A stretch of 57,109 nt of DNA from an uncultured Lachnospiraceae bacterium (GCA_902766825.1 CACXFB010000045.1:1-57109), one strand, 5' to 3'. Shown: positions 30,383 through 39,177, counted from the first letter of the stretch. Made by a program: numbers and translations. Notes: generated from the letters alone by a model not told the origin.

Positions 30383-31591
30383 ATGCTTAAAGGAAAAACA
30401 GTAGTCCTCGGTGTGACGGGAAGTATTGCTGCATACAAGATGGCAAATGTGGCAAGCAGCCTCATTAAAATGGGTGCCGATGTTCATGTTGTAATGACAA
30501 AAAATGCAACAAACTTCATTAATCCTATAACATTTGAGACACTTACAAATCATAAATGTCTTGTAGATACATTTGATAGAAATTTTCAATTCCATGTTGC
30601 CCATGTTTCATTAGCACAGGCTGCGGATGTAATGCTTATAGCACCTGCATCAGCTAACATAATAGGCAAGATGGCTAACGGAATTGCGGATGACATGTTA
30701 AGTACAATGGCACTTGCCGCAACATGCAAGATAATTGTGGCACCTGCAATGAACACCCACATGTTTGAAAATAAAATTGTCCAGGACAATATAAAGAAGC
30801 TTGCGGATTACGGAATGGAGATTATCTCACCGGCAACAGGAAGACTTGCCTGTGCAGCCGTAGGCAAAGGAAAACTGCCTGATGAAGAAATTCTTATCGC
30901 ACATATTTTAAGAGAAATAGAATGCGAAAAAGATCTTCTTGGTAAAAAGGTAGTAATTACTGCAGGACCAACCAGAGAAAAAATCGACCCGGTAAGATTT
31001 ATATCAAATCATTCATCAGGAAAAATGGGATATGCAATAGCAGAGGATGCAATGCTTAGAGGCGCATCTGTTACACTTATCAGCGGACCGGTTTCTATTA
31101 AGCCACCTATGTTTGTTAACGTCGTAGATATCGAATCCGCAAAGGATATGTACGATGCGGTTATGGAACATTCTGCTGATGCGGATATCATAATCAAGGC
31201 AGCAGCTGTTGCCGATTACACACCGGTTGTAAAGAGTGATGAGAAGATAAAAAAGAGTGACGATGATATGAGCATCGCACTCGAGCGTACTAATGATATA
31301 CTTAAGGCACTCGGTGCCAAGAAAAGAGATAATCAGGTTATATGCGGATTTTCAATGGAAACTAACAACATGCTTGAGAATTCAAGAAAGAAACTCATTT
31401 CAAAAAACTGCGATATGATAGCAGCCAATAATCTTAAGGATGCGGGAGCAGGATTCGGAGTTGACACTAACCTGATTACACTTATAACTGCAAATGAAAT
31501 AAAAGAACTGGATCTTATGTCAAAGAAAGAAGCCGGGCACAAAATACTTGATGAAGCATTAAGAATTTTGTCTGAAAAACAGTCGGTTTAG
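30383..31591 (+). CDS. coaBC: Bifunctional phosphopantothenoylcysteine decarboxylase / synthetase
   Basis: About 402 residues. The CoaC flavoprotein half (GVTGSIAAYKMANVASSL, FQFHVAHVSLA with the catalytic histidine, APAMNTHMFE, CAAVGKGKLP) is followed by the CoaB half (ITAGPTREKIDPVRFISNHS, SGKMGYAIA, ICGFSMETNN). It ligates cysteine to 4'-phosphopantothenate and decarboxylates the product to phosphopantetheine. I chose ATG 30383 because AAAAGAGG lies six bases before it; the in-frame ATG at 30365 overlaps the panD stop and would add six residues, so it remains possible. Confidence 0.95.
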   Translation: MLKGKTVVLGVTGSIAAYKMANVASSLIKMGADVHVVMTKNATNFINPITFETLTNHKCLVDTFDRNFQFHVAHVSLAQAADVMLIAPASANIIGKMANGIADDMLSTMALAATCKIIVAPAMNTHMFENKIVQDNIKKLADYGMEIISPATGRLACAAVGKGKLPDEEILIAHILREIECEKDLLGKKVVITAGPTREKIDPVRFISNHSSGKMGYAIAEDAMLRGASVTLISGPVSIKPPMFVNVVDIESAKDMYDAVMEHSADADIIIKAAAVADYTPVVKSDEKIKKSDDDMSIALERTNDILKALGAKKRDNQVICGFSMETNNMLENSRKKLISKNCDMIAANNLKDAGAGFGVDTNLITLITANEIKELDLMSKKEAGHKILDEALRILSEKQSV

Positions 31592-31632
31592 AATAGGGGA
31601 AACTATTTGATATAAGAAGAAGGGAGGAGCCT

Positions 31633-32418
31633 ATGATTCTCGTTATAGATGCGGGCAATACCAATATAGTTGCAGCAATAATGGAAAATGATGCGGCTGT
31701 CTATGTTAAAAGATATGCAACGGGAAAAGAAGAAAACTGTACATATCACTATAATGTGCTTAGTGAGTTCTTTTGTGATGTCGAAAAAAAGACAGGCAGC
31801 AAAATCACAGACCTCATACAGGGAGCAATTGTTTCAAGTGTAGTCCCTTCAATAAATATAGCGTTAAAAAGAGCGGTCAAAGAATGTCTTCACTTAGAAG
31901 CGTTATTTGTAAGCAACAAACTTGATACGGGACTTGATATCAAGTATGACTATCCGGAAAAGCTTGGAGCCGACCTGATTGCCGGTGCAGCAGGAGCTGT
32001 GTTTAAATTCGGCTGCCCGGTTATAATGATTGATATCGGAACGGCTACAACATTTTCCGTTGTTAATTCAAAAGGACAGTACCTTGGCGGTGCTATTTGC
32101 CCGGGACCTTATACTTCACTGAAGGCTCTGACCAATCTGGCGGCTCAGCTTCCTGTTGGAACGCTAGGCTTTACGGATAAGATAATCGGCACCAACACAA
32201 CAGACTGCATGAGCATCGGCGCATTTACTGCCCATGCGGCTATGATAGACGGAATGATTGACAGAATACTTGCTACAATAGAAGACAAGAACGTGGTAAT
32301 TGTAGCAACAGGCGGTCCGGCAAGAGAGATAACCGCTATGTGCACACACAAGGTACAATGTGACAGAGACCTTGTTCTGTATGGGTTATCAAAGTTATAT
32401 TTCAGAAATACGAAATAG
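31633..32418 (+). CDS. coaX: Type III pantothenate kinase
   Basis: 261 residues. Begins MILVIDAGNTNIVAAI (phosphate-binding loop of the ASKHA fold), with EKLGADLIAGAAGA, MIDIGTATTFSVVNSKG, GGAICPGPYTSLKAL and VVIVATGGPA in the order of CoaX. Phosphorylates pantothenate with ATP; type III enzymes need a monovalent cation and are not inhibited by CoA. ATG behind GGGAGG. With the upstream genes it takes the cell from 2-oxoisovalerate and aspartate to phosphopantetheine; only coaD and coaE are missing for CoA. Confidence 0.95.
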   Translation: MILVIDAGNTNIVAAIMENDAAVYVKRYATGKEENCTYHYNVLSEFFCDVEKKTGSKITDLIQGAIVSSVVPSINIALKRAVKECLHLEALFVSNKLDTGLDIKYDYPEKLGADLIAGAAGAVFKFGCPVIMIDIGTATTFSVVNSKGQYLGGAICPGPYTSLKALTNLAAQLPVGTLGFTDKIIGTNTTDCMSIGAFTAHAAMIDGMIDRILATIEDKNVVIVATGGPAREITAMCTHKVQCDRDLVLYGLSKLYFRNTK

Positions 32419-32502
32419 GATTTTTTGTATGTAATTTTAAAATAAATATGATTTTGATATGTAATTTCTAAAGACAAAAAGATTGAGTGGTGAATTTGTA
32501 AA

Positions 32503-33300
32503 ATGTACAACTATACATTGTCCCAGTGGCTGAGTTTTTTCTTTATATACTGTTTCTTTGGCTGGGTATGGGAATCAGGATACGTATCGTTCACTCATAA
32601 AAAATGGACTAACCGAGGATTTATGAAAGGACCGTTACTGCCCATTTACGGAAGCGGGGCAATGATAATTCTTTTTGCAACACTACCGCTTAAAGATAAT
32701 CTTGTTCTTGTATTTTTCTCAGGAATGATAGCAGCTACACTGCTTGAATATATAACCGGCGCAACTATGGAATATCTGTTCAAAGTCAGGTATTGGGATT
32801 ATTCACAGCGTTTCCTTAATGTGAACGGTCACATATGCCTAAAATGTTCCCTGCTTTGGGGATTCTTCTCGGTAATCCTCATCAGGTTCGGTCATGTGCC
32901 GGTAGAAAAAATGGTATTAAAAGTACCGGAGAATATACTCCAGATAATCGTTGTTGTGACAGTTGGATTAGTCGGTGCGGACTTTGCCACATCATTTAAG
33001 ACTGCAATTGACTTTAAAAATCTTCTTATGTCACTTGAGATTAACACCGAAGAACTCGACAGACTCAAAAAGAGAATGGATGTCACAATTGCATTTGCAA
33101 AAGATGATTTACAAGATACAAAAGACCGCGTTAATGCCAAGCTTGACGAACTGAATCTTCAAAGACACCTGTTAAAGATGGAATTTGAATCCCAGATGAG
33201 ATACGTAAAGCTACTTGGCAGACATCCATCAGCAAGGTCAGTGAAATTTGAAGATGCATTTAGAATAATCAAAGACAATATCGCACAGAGGATGAATTAA
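32503..33300 (+). CDS. CmpB-type putative ABC-transporter membrane protein
   Basis: 265 residues with about five membrane segments in the first 170 residues. LSFFFIYCFFGWVWESGYVS, NRGFMKGPLLPIYGSGA and TGATMEYLFKVRYWDYS are the signature of the CmpB/DUF1113 membrane family. The C-terminal 90 residues are charged and helical (probably coiled coil, about 185-225). The link to ABC transport is historical and the true function is unknown. ATG behind GAGTGGTG. Not obviously in one unit with coaX (84-base gap, no terminator seen). Confidence 0.85.
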   Translation: MYNYTLSQWLSFFFIYCFFGWVWESGYVSFTHKKWTNRGFMKGPLLPIYGSGAMIILFATLPLKDNLVLVFFSGMIAATLLEYITGATMEYLFKVRYWDYSQRFLNVNGHICLKCSLLWGFFSVILIRFGHVPVEKMVLKVPENILQIIVVVTVGLVGADFATSFKTAIDFKNLLMSLEINTEELDRLKKRMDVTIAFAKDDLQDTKDRVNAKLDELNLQRHLLKMEFESQMRYVKLLGRHPSARSVKFEDAFRIIKDNIAQRMN

Positions 33301-33319
33301 TATACAAGGACTGATGCAA

Positions 33320-33690
33320 CTGAAAGTAAGAATAAATGAAAACAGGTTGTAAAAACTAGCGGTATATTACGGCTGAAAGTAAGAATAAATGAAAACAGGT
33401 TGTAAAAACAAGTGGACTATTACGGCTGAAAGTAAGAATAAATGAAAACAGGTTGTAAAAACTAGCGGTATATTACGGCTGAAAGTAAGAATAGATGAAA
33501 ACAGGATGTAAAAACTAGCGGTATATTACGGCTGAAAGTAAGAATAAATGAAAACAGGTTGTAAATGCCAGCGGACTGTTACGACTGAAAGCAAAAATAA
33601 ATGAAAACAGGTTGTAAATGCCAGCGGACTGTTACGGCTGAAAGCAAAAATAGATGAAAACAGGTTGTAAATGCCAAAAGGTGTAGGGGC
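33320..33690 (+). repeat. Tandem array of seven 53-bp repeats
   Basis: Units begin at 33320, 33373, 33426, 33479, 33532, 33585 and 33638, a strictly constant 53-bp step; the last is incomplete. Each has a conserved first part (CTGAAAGTAAGAATAAATGA then AAACAGGTTGTAAA) and a more variable end in two main versions (ACTAGCGGTATATTACGG or TGCCAGCGGACTGTTACGG). In each unit TTAC and GTAA lie in opposite orientation, so each can form a weak hairpin. Each also contains ATGAAAACAGG, opening a short frame of at most a few tens of codons. Fills most of the gap between the CmpB-type gene and 33723. Confidence 0.9.
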
Positions 33691-33722
33691 AGTAAAGGGA
33701 GATTAAAGAGGACAAAAAAGTA

Positions 33723-33998
33723 ATGATAGATGAATTAGTTATAAATTGCATATGCGACGATGAAGTATTTTCAAAATGCAAAAAACAATCCATAGATATA
33801 GACTGCCTTCAATGTAGAAATGTGGTCGTTGAGGATTGCAAAGATATATATGTATGCACAGATAGCAACGGTGAGATTGCAGATTACGTAATGCTAGACA
33901 GTAAAAAACGCGATAGGGACAGAAAGCTGTGCAGGGAAAAAAATAATGAAGCATATGATGAGTACATTAAGAAAATAAAAGGGGAAAGCCATGAATAA
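33723..33998 (+). CDS. Small cysteine-rich protein, unknown
   Basis: 91 residues with seven cysteines, six of them in the first 45 residues (CICDDE, SKCKK, DIDCLQC, VEDCKD, YVC), suggesting metal or Fe-S binding, then a charged helical tail. No signal peptide. Start codon ATG preceded by GAGGACAAAAAAGTA. Overlaps the next gene by eight bases. The two proteins share an I/F-D-x-CLxC block and may be distant paralogues. No family recognised. Confidence 0.55.
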   Translation: MIDELVINCICDDEVFSKCKKQSIDIDCLQCRNVVVEDCKDIYVCTDSNGEIADYVMLDSKKRDRDRKLCREKNNEAYDEYIKKIKGESHE

Positions 33999-34290
33999 AA
34001 TACTTGCTGTTGAAACGTATTGCCTTGGGAAAAAATTGATATGTAAGCTTACAAATCAAAAAATGAGCTTCGATAAGTGTTTAAAATGTAGCTGTTTTTC
34101 TTATACGACTACAGAAAATGCTTTGATATATAAAGCTGATAAAGCGGATAAGAATATCGATTTAGATAAGGAATACATTGCATATGGTGGTGATATGGGG
34201 GAAGATGATGAGAAAAATAAGATAAAAATCTGGAATGATATTTGCAAGAATAAAATTCTTGAAGTAAAAAGGCAGGTTGAAAATCAGTAA
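33991..34290 (+). CDS. Small cysteine-containing protein, unknown
   Basis: 99 residues. Cysteines in ETYCLGKKLICKL and SFDKCLKCSCFSY form a possible metal site; the C-terminal half is acidic and helical. ATG overlaps the preceding gene by eight bases behind AAAGGGGAAAGCC, so translation is coupled. Probably works together with the preceding protein, but nothing indicates how. A terminator follows. Confidence 0.55.
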   Translation: MNKILAVETYCLGKKLICKLTNQKMSFDKCLKCSCFSYTTTENALIYKADKADKNIDLDKEYIAYGGDMGEDDEKNKIKIWNDICKNKILEVKRQVENQ

Positions 34291-34364
34291 CAAAAGCCAC
34301 GGCGACGCTGGCACTGAAAAATTTAGCTTTACAACTTAAGAAATGAATACTATACTGTAATATG

Positions 34365-34411
34365 TGTTTGTCCGCAGTGTGAAAACATCTGCACGTTGGA
34401 CAAACATTTTT
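34365..34411 (+). terminator. Rho-independent terminator
   Basis: TGTTTGTCC pairs with GGACAAACA, with GCAG/CTGC as an inner stem, followed by five Ts. Ends the Cys-rich pair just before the oxidoreductase operon. Confidence 0.8.
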
Positions 34412-34445
34412 ACTAGACTATCAATAATAGGAATGGTGATTTTTC

Positions 34446-35018
34446 ATGAGAGAATTAATCGAGATTCGCTGGCATGGTAGAGGCGGACAGGGTGCAAAGA
34501 CTGCTGCGCTTTTGCTGGCAGATGTAGCATTTAATATTGGAAAGCATGTTCAGGGATTTCCGGAGTACGGTCCGGAGCGAATGGGTGCACCTATTACTGC
34601 GTACAACAGAATAAGTGATAATGAGATTAGAGTTCATTCAAATATTTACGATCCTGATTTCGTTGTTGTCGTTGATGAGACACTTCTTGAAATTGTGGAC
34701 GTTACTAATGGACTTAAGGAAGATGGCGCAATTTTAGTTAATACATCTAAGCCAAAGGAAGAGATTATTCCTCATTTAAAAGGATATAAAGGAAAGTTAT
34801 ATACCATTGATGCAAGAAAAGTATCTATGGAGGCACTTGGAAAGTATTTCCCTAACATGCCTATGCTTGCGGCAATTGTTAAGATATCAGAAGTTATGGA
34901 TACGGACAGATTTATGGATGAGATGGAAGCATCGCTTAAACATAAATTTGCCAAGAAACCTGAAGTGCTTGAAGGTAATATGAAAGCACTGTGGATGGCG
35001 CTTGAGGAGGTAAAGTAA
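34446..35018 (+). CDS. porC: 2-oxoacid:ferredoxin oxidoreductase, gamma subunit
   Basis: 190 residues. IEIRWHGRGGQGAKTAALLLA at the start and QGFPEYGPERMGAPITAYNR are the conserved gamma-domain blocks of pyruvate/2-oxoacid:acceptor oxidoreductases. ATG after GGAATGGTG. First gene of a gamma-delta-alpha-beta operon, the same order as four-subunit pyruvate or 2-oxoisovalerate oxidoreductases. The complex oxidises a 2-oxoacid with CoA to an acyl-CoA and reduces ferredoxin. Confidence 0.93.
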   Translation: MRELIEIRWHGRGGQGAKTAALLLADVAFNIGKHVQGFPEYGPERMGAPITAYNRISDNEIRVHSNIYDPDFVVVVDETLLEIVDVTNGLKEDGAILVNTSKPKEEIIPHLKGYKGKLYTIDARKVSMEALGKYFPNMPMLAAIVKISEVMDTDRFMDEMEASLKHKFAKKPEVLEGNMKALWMALEEVK

Positions 35019-35019
35019 G

Positions 35020-35340
35020 TTGGATAATACTATGAACAGTAAGTATAAGACAGAGAATATTAATGAATCAATAAGCTGGAAGGACTTAACTCCCGGTCTT
35101 CAGATATATGAAGCTGGAACATCTAAGCAGTTCATGACAGGTGAGTGGAGAGTTAACACTCCTGTTATTGATTTTGAAAAATGCAAACAGTGTCTGTTAT
35201 GCGTTCCTTATTGCCCGGACAGCTCTATTCCGGTTGAGGACGGCAAGAGACTTGATTTTGATTATGACCATTGCAAAGGATGCGGAATATGTGTTAAAGC
35301 CTGTCCTTTTGGAGCAATTTCAATGAAGGAGGGCAAATAA
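35020..35340 (+). CDS. porD: 2-oxoacid:ferredoxin oxidoreductase, delta (ferredoxin) subunit
   Basis: 106 residues from TTG, one base after the gamma stop, behind GGAGG. Two Cx2Cx2Cx3C motifs, CKQCLLCVPYC near residue 56 and CKGCGICVKAC near residue 85, bind two 4Fe-4S clusters. An in-frame ATG four codons further in is an alternative start. Moves electrons from the TPP site to the external ferredoxin. Confidence 0.93.
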   Translation: MDNTMNSKYKTENINESISWKDLTPGLQIYEAGTSKQFMTGEWRVNTPVIDFEKCKQCLLCVPYCPDSSIPVEDGKRLDFDYDHCKGCGICVKACPFGAISMKEGK

Positions 35341-35341
35341 A

Positions 35342-36523
35342 ATGGCAATAAAAGAAAGAATGTCAGGAAATGAAGCGGTTGCATTTGCAATTAAGCAGGT
35401 TAATCCGGATGTTATGCCGGCATTTCCTATAACGCCTTCTACTGAGCTTCCTCAGTTCGTATCTAATTATGTGGCTAACGGAAAGATTGATACAGAATTT
35501 ATTCCTGTTGAAAGTGAGCACAGTTCAATGTCAGCAGCAATGGGTGCATCGGCTGCTGGTGCAAGAGCACTTACGGCAACATCATCATGCGGACTTGCTC
35601 TTATGTGGGAAATGCTTTATGTTGCGGCATCAAGCAGACTCCCTATAGCACTCGCACTTGTTAACAGAGGACTTACAGGACCTCTTAACATCAACTGCGA
35701 GCATTCAGACAGTATGGGCGCAAGAGATTCAGGATGGCTTCAGGTATATGCTGAGAACAACCAGGAAGCATATGATAATTTCATCATGGCTTACAGAGTT
35801 GCCGAACACAAAGACGTAAGACTTCCGATTATGACATGTATGGATGGATTTATTACAAGTCATGCGGTTGAAAATATAACTCTTATCGAGGATGATCTGG
35901 TTAAGAAGTTTGTAGGTGAATACGAGCCAGAGCATTATCTTCTCAACGAAGAAGAGCCTATGGCAGTAGGTCCTTATGCAGTATCTAACTACTGTATGGA
36001 AGCTAAGCGTGCACAGGCACAGGGAATGATGAATGCAAAGCAGGTATTCCTTGATGTTGCTAAAGAGTTTGAACAGATTTCAGGAAGAAAATACGGACTT
36101 TTTGAAGAGTACAAGCTTGACGATGCAGAATATGCGGTAGTAGGAATCGGTTCAGCGATGGGAACTGCAAAAGATGCAATCGATGCATTAAGAGCTAAGG
36201 GAATCAAAGCAGGACTTTTAAAGGTAAGAGTATTCAGACCGTTCCCTGGTGAAGAGATGGCAGCAGCACTTGCAGGATGTAAGGCTATTGCAATCATGGA
36301 CAGATGCGAAAGCTACAGCGGTAACGGCGGACCTCTTGGAGCAGAACTCACATCTGCACTTTACAGAGCTAAGAGCAAAGCAGAGATTATCAATGTCGTT
36401 TACGGACTTTCAGGAAGAGATGTTAAAGTTGAAGATTTTGAGAATCTTTACGGCGAGCTTGCAGACATTGCAGTTAACGGAGTAAAAGATACTCAGTACA
36501 GATATTTAGGACTTAGAGAATAA
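35342..36523 (+). CDS. porA: 2-oxoacid:ferredoxin oxidoreductase, alpha subunit
   Basis: 393 residues. GNEAVAFAIKQVNPDVMPAF and ITPSTELPQF at the start, EHSSMSAAMGASAAGARALT, and RGLTGPLNINCEHSDSMGAR are the alpha-subunit (pyrimidine-binding) blocks. The transketolase C-like domain at the end contains KVRVFRPFPGEE. ATG one base after the delta stop. Substrate preference (pyruvate or branched-chain 2-oxoacids) cannot be read safely from the sequence. Confidence 0.93.
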   Translation: MAIKERMSGNEAVAFAIKQVNPDVMPAFPITPSTELPQFVSNYVANGKIDTEFIPVESEHSSMSAAMGASAAGARALTATSSCGLALMWEMLYVAASSRLPIALALVNRGLTGPLNINCEHSDSMGARDSGWLQVYAENNQEAYDNFIMAYRVAEHKDVRLPIMTCMDGFITSHAVENITLIEDDLVKKFVGEYEPEHYLLNEEEPMAVGPYAVSNYCMEAKRAQAQGMMNAKQVFLDVAKEFEQISGRKYGLFEEYKLDDAEYAVVGIGSAMGTAKDAIDALRAKGIKAGLLKVRVFRPFPGEEMAAALAGCKAIAIMDRCESYSGNGGPLGAELTSALYRAKSKAEIINVVYGLSGRDVKVEDFENLYGELADIAVNGVKDTQYRYLGLRE

Positions 36524-36541
36524 TCCGGGAGGAAAAGATTC

Positions 36542-37486
36542 ATGGAAAACAAAACAGCTTTTAATTTTAAAGAAATTCAGTCAAGACCTGAAAGACTTGC
36601 TCCCGGCCATAGAATGTGTGCCGGATGCGGCGGAACAATTGCAGTAAGAAATGTATTAAAGGCACTTCATCCGGGAGATAAGGCAGTAATCGGTAATGCA
36701 ACAGGATGTCTTGAGGTATCATCATTTACTTACCCATACACATCATATGAGGATAGTTATATCCACAGTGCATTTGAAAATGCCGGCGCTACACTTTCGG
36801 GAGTAGAGACAGCTTACATCGCCCTTAAAAAGAAGGGTAAGATTAAAGATAACTACAAATTCATTACATTTGGTGGAGACGGCGGAACATATGATATCGG
36901 CCTTCAGTCACTTTCAGGTGCAATGGAAAGAGGACATGATATGGTTTATGTATGTTACGATAACGGAGCATACATGAACACAGGTATTCAGCGTTCATCT
37001 GCAACACCAATGTTTGCTGATACAACAACAACACCTGCAGGAAGCGTGTCTAACGGAAAGCCACAGTCTAGAAAAGACCTTGTTGCAATAATGGCAGCAC
37101 ATCACATTCCTTACACAGCACAGACAACATTTATCGGCAACATGAAAGATTTATATGTTAAGGCTGAGAAGGCTATATATACTCAGGGCCCTGCATTTTT
37201 AAATATCATGGCACCATGTCCTAGAGGATGGAGATTTGATGCGGCAGATACAGTTGATATATGCAAGCTTGCAGTTGAGACATGTTATTGGCCTATGTAC
37301 GAGGTTGTAGATGGTAAATGGATTCTTAACTACGAACCAAAGAAGAAACTTCCTGTTGAAGATTTCCTCATCAAGCAGGGAAGATTCAAGCATCTTTTCA
37401 AGACAGGCAATGAGTATCTCATTGAACAGTTCCAGGCAGAAGTGGACAGAAGATGGGAAGAACTTAAGAATAAATGTAACGCGTAG
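36542..37486 (+). CDS. porB: 2-oxoacid:ferredoxin oxidoreductase, beta subunit
   Basis: 314 residues. MCAGCGGTIAVRNVL near the N-terminus gives cluster ligands, and TFGGDGGTYDIGLQSLSGAM with YVCYDNGAYMNTG is the TPP-Mg site (GDG...N). ATG behind GGGAGGAAAAG. With the other three subunits it makes a complete enzyme. Many Clostridia also have a single-chain pyruvate oxidoreductase, so this may be the second, possibly branched-chain, enzyme. Confidence 0.93.
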   Translation: MENKTAFNFKEIQSRPERLAPGHRMCAGCGGTIAVRNVLKALHPGDKAVIGNATGCLEVSSFTYPYTSYEDSYIHSAFENAGATLSGVETAYIALKKKGKIKDNYKFITFGGDGGTYDIGLQSLSGAMERGHDMVYVCYDNGAYMNTGIQRSSATPMFADTTTTPAGSVSNGKPQSRKDLVAIMAAHHIPYTAQTTFIGNMKDLYVKAEKAIYTQGPAFLNIMAPCPRGWRFDAADTVDICKLAVETCYWPMYEVVDGKWILNYEPKKKLPVEDFLIKQGRFKHLFKTGNEYLIEQFQAEVDRRWEELKNKCNA

Positions 37487-37580
37487 ATTACGTTGCCATT
37501 CTTGACATTAATATCTATTTTAATATAAACTATTCATGTGATAATTTTATTAAAAATTTATTCCAGAAAGGCGATAGATT

Positions 37581-38033
37581 ATGAAAAAGTTTATTCAGGA
37601 ATTTAAGGAATTTGCCCTTAAAGGTAATGTAATGGATCTTGCAGTCGGTGTTATCATCGGTGCAGCATTCCAGGGTATTGTTACAGCACTTACTGACAGC
37701 TTTATTACACCACTTATTGCTGTTTGTACAGGTGGAACAGGCGAAGACGGAGTTACAGTCGGTGGTGTGTTTGAGATTAAAGGTGTAGTATTTAATTATG
37801 GCTCATTTATATCAGCAATAATTAACTTCCTCATCATGGCTTTGATTCTGTTTATGATGATTAAAGCAGTTAATAAGCTTATGACAATCGGAAAGAAGCC
37901 GGATGCACCTGCAGACCCTACAACAAAGATATGTCCATATTGCCAGAGCGAGATTTCAATCAAGGCAACAAAATGTCCATGCTGTACATCTGACCTTCCT
38001 CTTGAGGAGCTTGCAGAAGAATTATCAGAATAG
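37581..38033 (+). CDS. mscL: Large-conductance mechanosensitive channel with C-terminal zinc ribbon
   Basis: 150 residues. The N-terminus FIQEFKEFALKGNVMDLAVG and VIIGAAFQGIV is the diagnostic TM1 block of MscL, and the second membrane segment is INFLIMALILFMMIKAVN. The cytoplasmic end (about 113-140) carries two CPxC pairs, ICPYCQS and KCPCCTS, i.e. a zinc ribbon replacing or extending the usual helical bundle. Opens under hypo-osmotic shock. ATG behind GAAAGGCG; stand-alone unit with its own terminator. Confidence 0.95.
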   Translation: MKKFIQEFKEFALKGNVMDLAVGVIIGAAFQGIVTALTDSFITPLIAVCTGGTGEDGVTVGGVFEIKGVVFNYGSFISAIINFLIMALILFMMIKAVNKLMTIGKKPDAPADPTTKICPYCQSEISIKATKCPCCTSDLPLEELAEELSE

Positions 38034-38067
38034 ATAGTTTGATAAAGCAGATTGTTTTGAACTTAAT

Positions 38068-38115
38068 AAATCCATGGTATCTTAAAGAATAATGACAGAT
38101 ACCATGGATTTTTTT
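38068..38115 (+). terminator. Rho-independent terminator after mscL
   Basis: Perfect 15-bp stem AAATCCATGGTATCT / AGATACCATGGATTT around a 14-base loop, followed by a T-run. Confidence 0.9.
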
Positions 38116-38247
38116 GTTACAACTTATGTTGTTGGAGCTGCTTTAATAATTAGAATGGTAAATATTGAAACTAATGGAAGAATAATATAAAATATTGTAT
38201 TAGATGAAGTTGTGAAGTATTATACCAATACTGTATGGGAGATAATT

Positions 38248-39087
38248 ATGGAATTGATAAAATGCCCGGTGTGCGGGAGAATGGTTGACAACAGACTGAC
38301 AAAATGTATATTGTGCAAAACTGACTTTGAACAATATGAGAAAGCTAAAAGCATAAAGCAGAGCAGTGAAAATGATTCGGATAATGGACTTGAAGATCCA
38401 CATGTGGTAACAGATTCGGCAATTGTATATCATGATATGGTAAGCGGCGACAATCAGACAGCCGGCATAAGTGCTGATGAAAAATATAAGAAAAGGAAAA
38501 ATCAAAAAATTATTGTAGTCCTTTCGATATTGTTTTGTGTGGCTGTTATATGGAGAATATTATGCATTACAATAGTACCGGTAATAGCCGGGTTAATTGC
38601 GAAAAAAGAAATAAAGGATCATGATTACGACATGGCAATGGCGGTTGTTGAGGCCTATAGAGATCATGATAAAGAAAATGATATTTATCTACATGCAAAG
38701 TACGAAAAAGACATTGCCCAAACTGTATTCGGATATGCTGTTGCAGAAGGTTTGTTTGGGGATGGAGACATAGACAGCTCGAATAAAATAGTTATAGAAA
38801 GTGTTGCATTTTTTGTTCCGAAAGATGAGGATCATAAGCTTATATACAGTTCGCCCTTTATAGTTACAACATTAGATTTAACAGGAGTAACATGGAGAGA
38901 TGACGAAAGAAAAGTTGTGTTTTGGTTTAACGAAGAAGAATATGTAAGCTCCGATATCTCATCGCTAGTGGATTTTCCGCAGAACTATGATGAAGTGAAG
39001 ATTGATGTTGATATAGACCAAATGAATAAGATTATAGAGAAATCCAATAAAAAAGCAAGGAGGCTCGATATTACGCCGTCTTCATAG
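38248..39087 (+). CDS. Zinc-ribbon membrane protein, unknown
   Basis: 279 residues from ATG 38248 (behind GGGAG; an upstream ATG at 38212 in the same frame has no ribosome site). Starts with a zinc ribbon, IKCPVCGRMVDNRLTKCILC, then a polar linker, one membrane segment at about 80-110 (IIVVLSILFCVAVIWRILCI) and a C-terminal domain of about 165 residues with YDMAMAVVEAYRDHDKENDI. Zinc ribbon plus single TM plus extracytoplasmic domain is a common plan for small Clostridia surface proteins of unknown role. Probably a single-gene unit. Confidence 0.65.
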   Translation: MELIKCPVCGRMVDNRLTKCILCKTDFEQYEKAKSIKQSSENDSDNGLEDPHVVTDSAIVYHDMVSGDNQTAGISADEKYKKRKNQKIIVVLSILFCVAVIWRILCITIVPVIAGLIAKKEIKDHDYDMAMAVVEAYRDHDKENDIYLHAKYEKDIAQTVFGYAVAEGLFGDGDIDSSNKIVIESVAFFVPKDEDHKLIYSSPFIVTTLDLTGVTWRDDERKVVFWFNEEEYVSSDISSLVDFPQNYDEVKIDVDIDQMNKIIEKSNKKARRLDITPSS

Positions 39088-39121
39088 TTGTAGTGTAAGT
39101 CAAGGCTCATTGAGATGATGA

Positions 39122-39140
39122 AAGGGGCTGGTTTTGCCCC
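39122..39140 (+). terminator. Weak hairpin after the zinc-ribbon gene
   Basis: GGGGC and GCCCC separated by TGGTTTT, 36 bases after the stop; no T-run, so function as a terminator is doubtful. Confidence 0.35.
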
Positions 39141-39177
39141 AATTAATTTCATGTGAAAAATGCAACTGGCTGGGAAA

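Noticed and set aside
33320-33690. CRISPR array
   Set aside because: The period is constant, but the variable parts recur in only two versions and differ by single bases; there are no unique spacers and no cas genes in the window.
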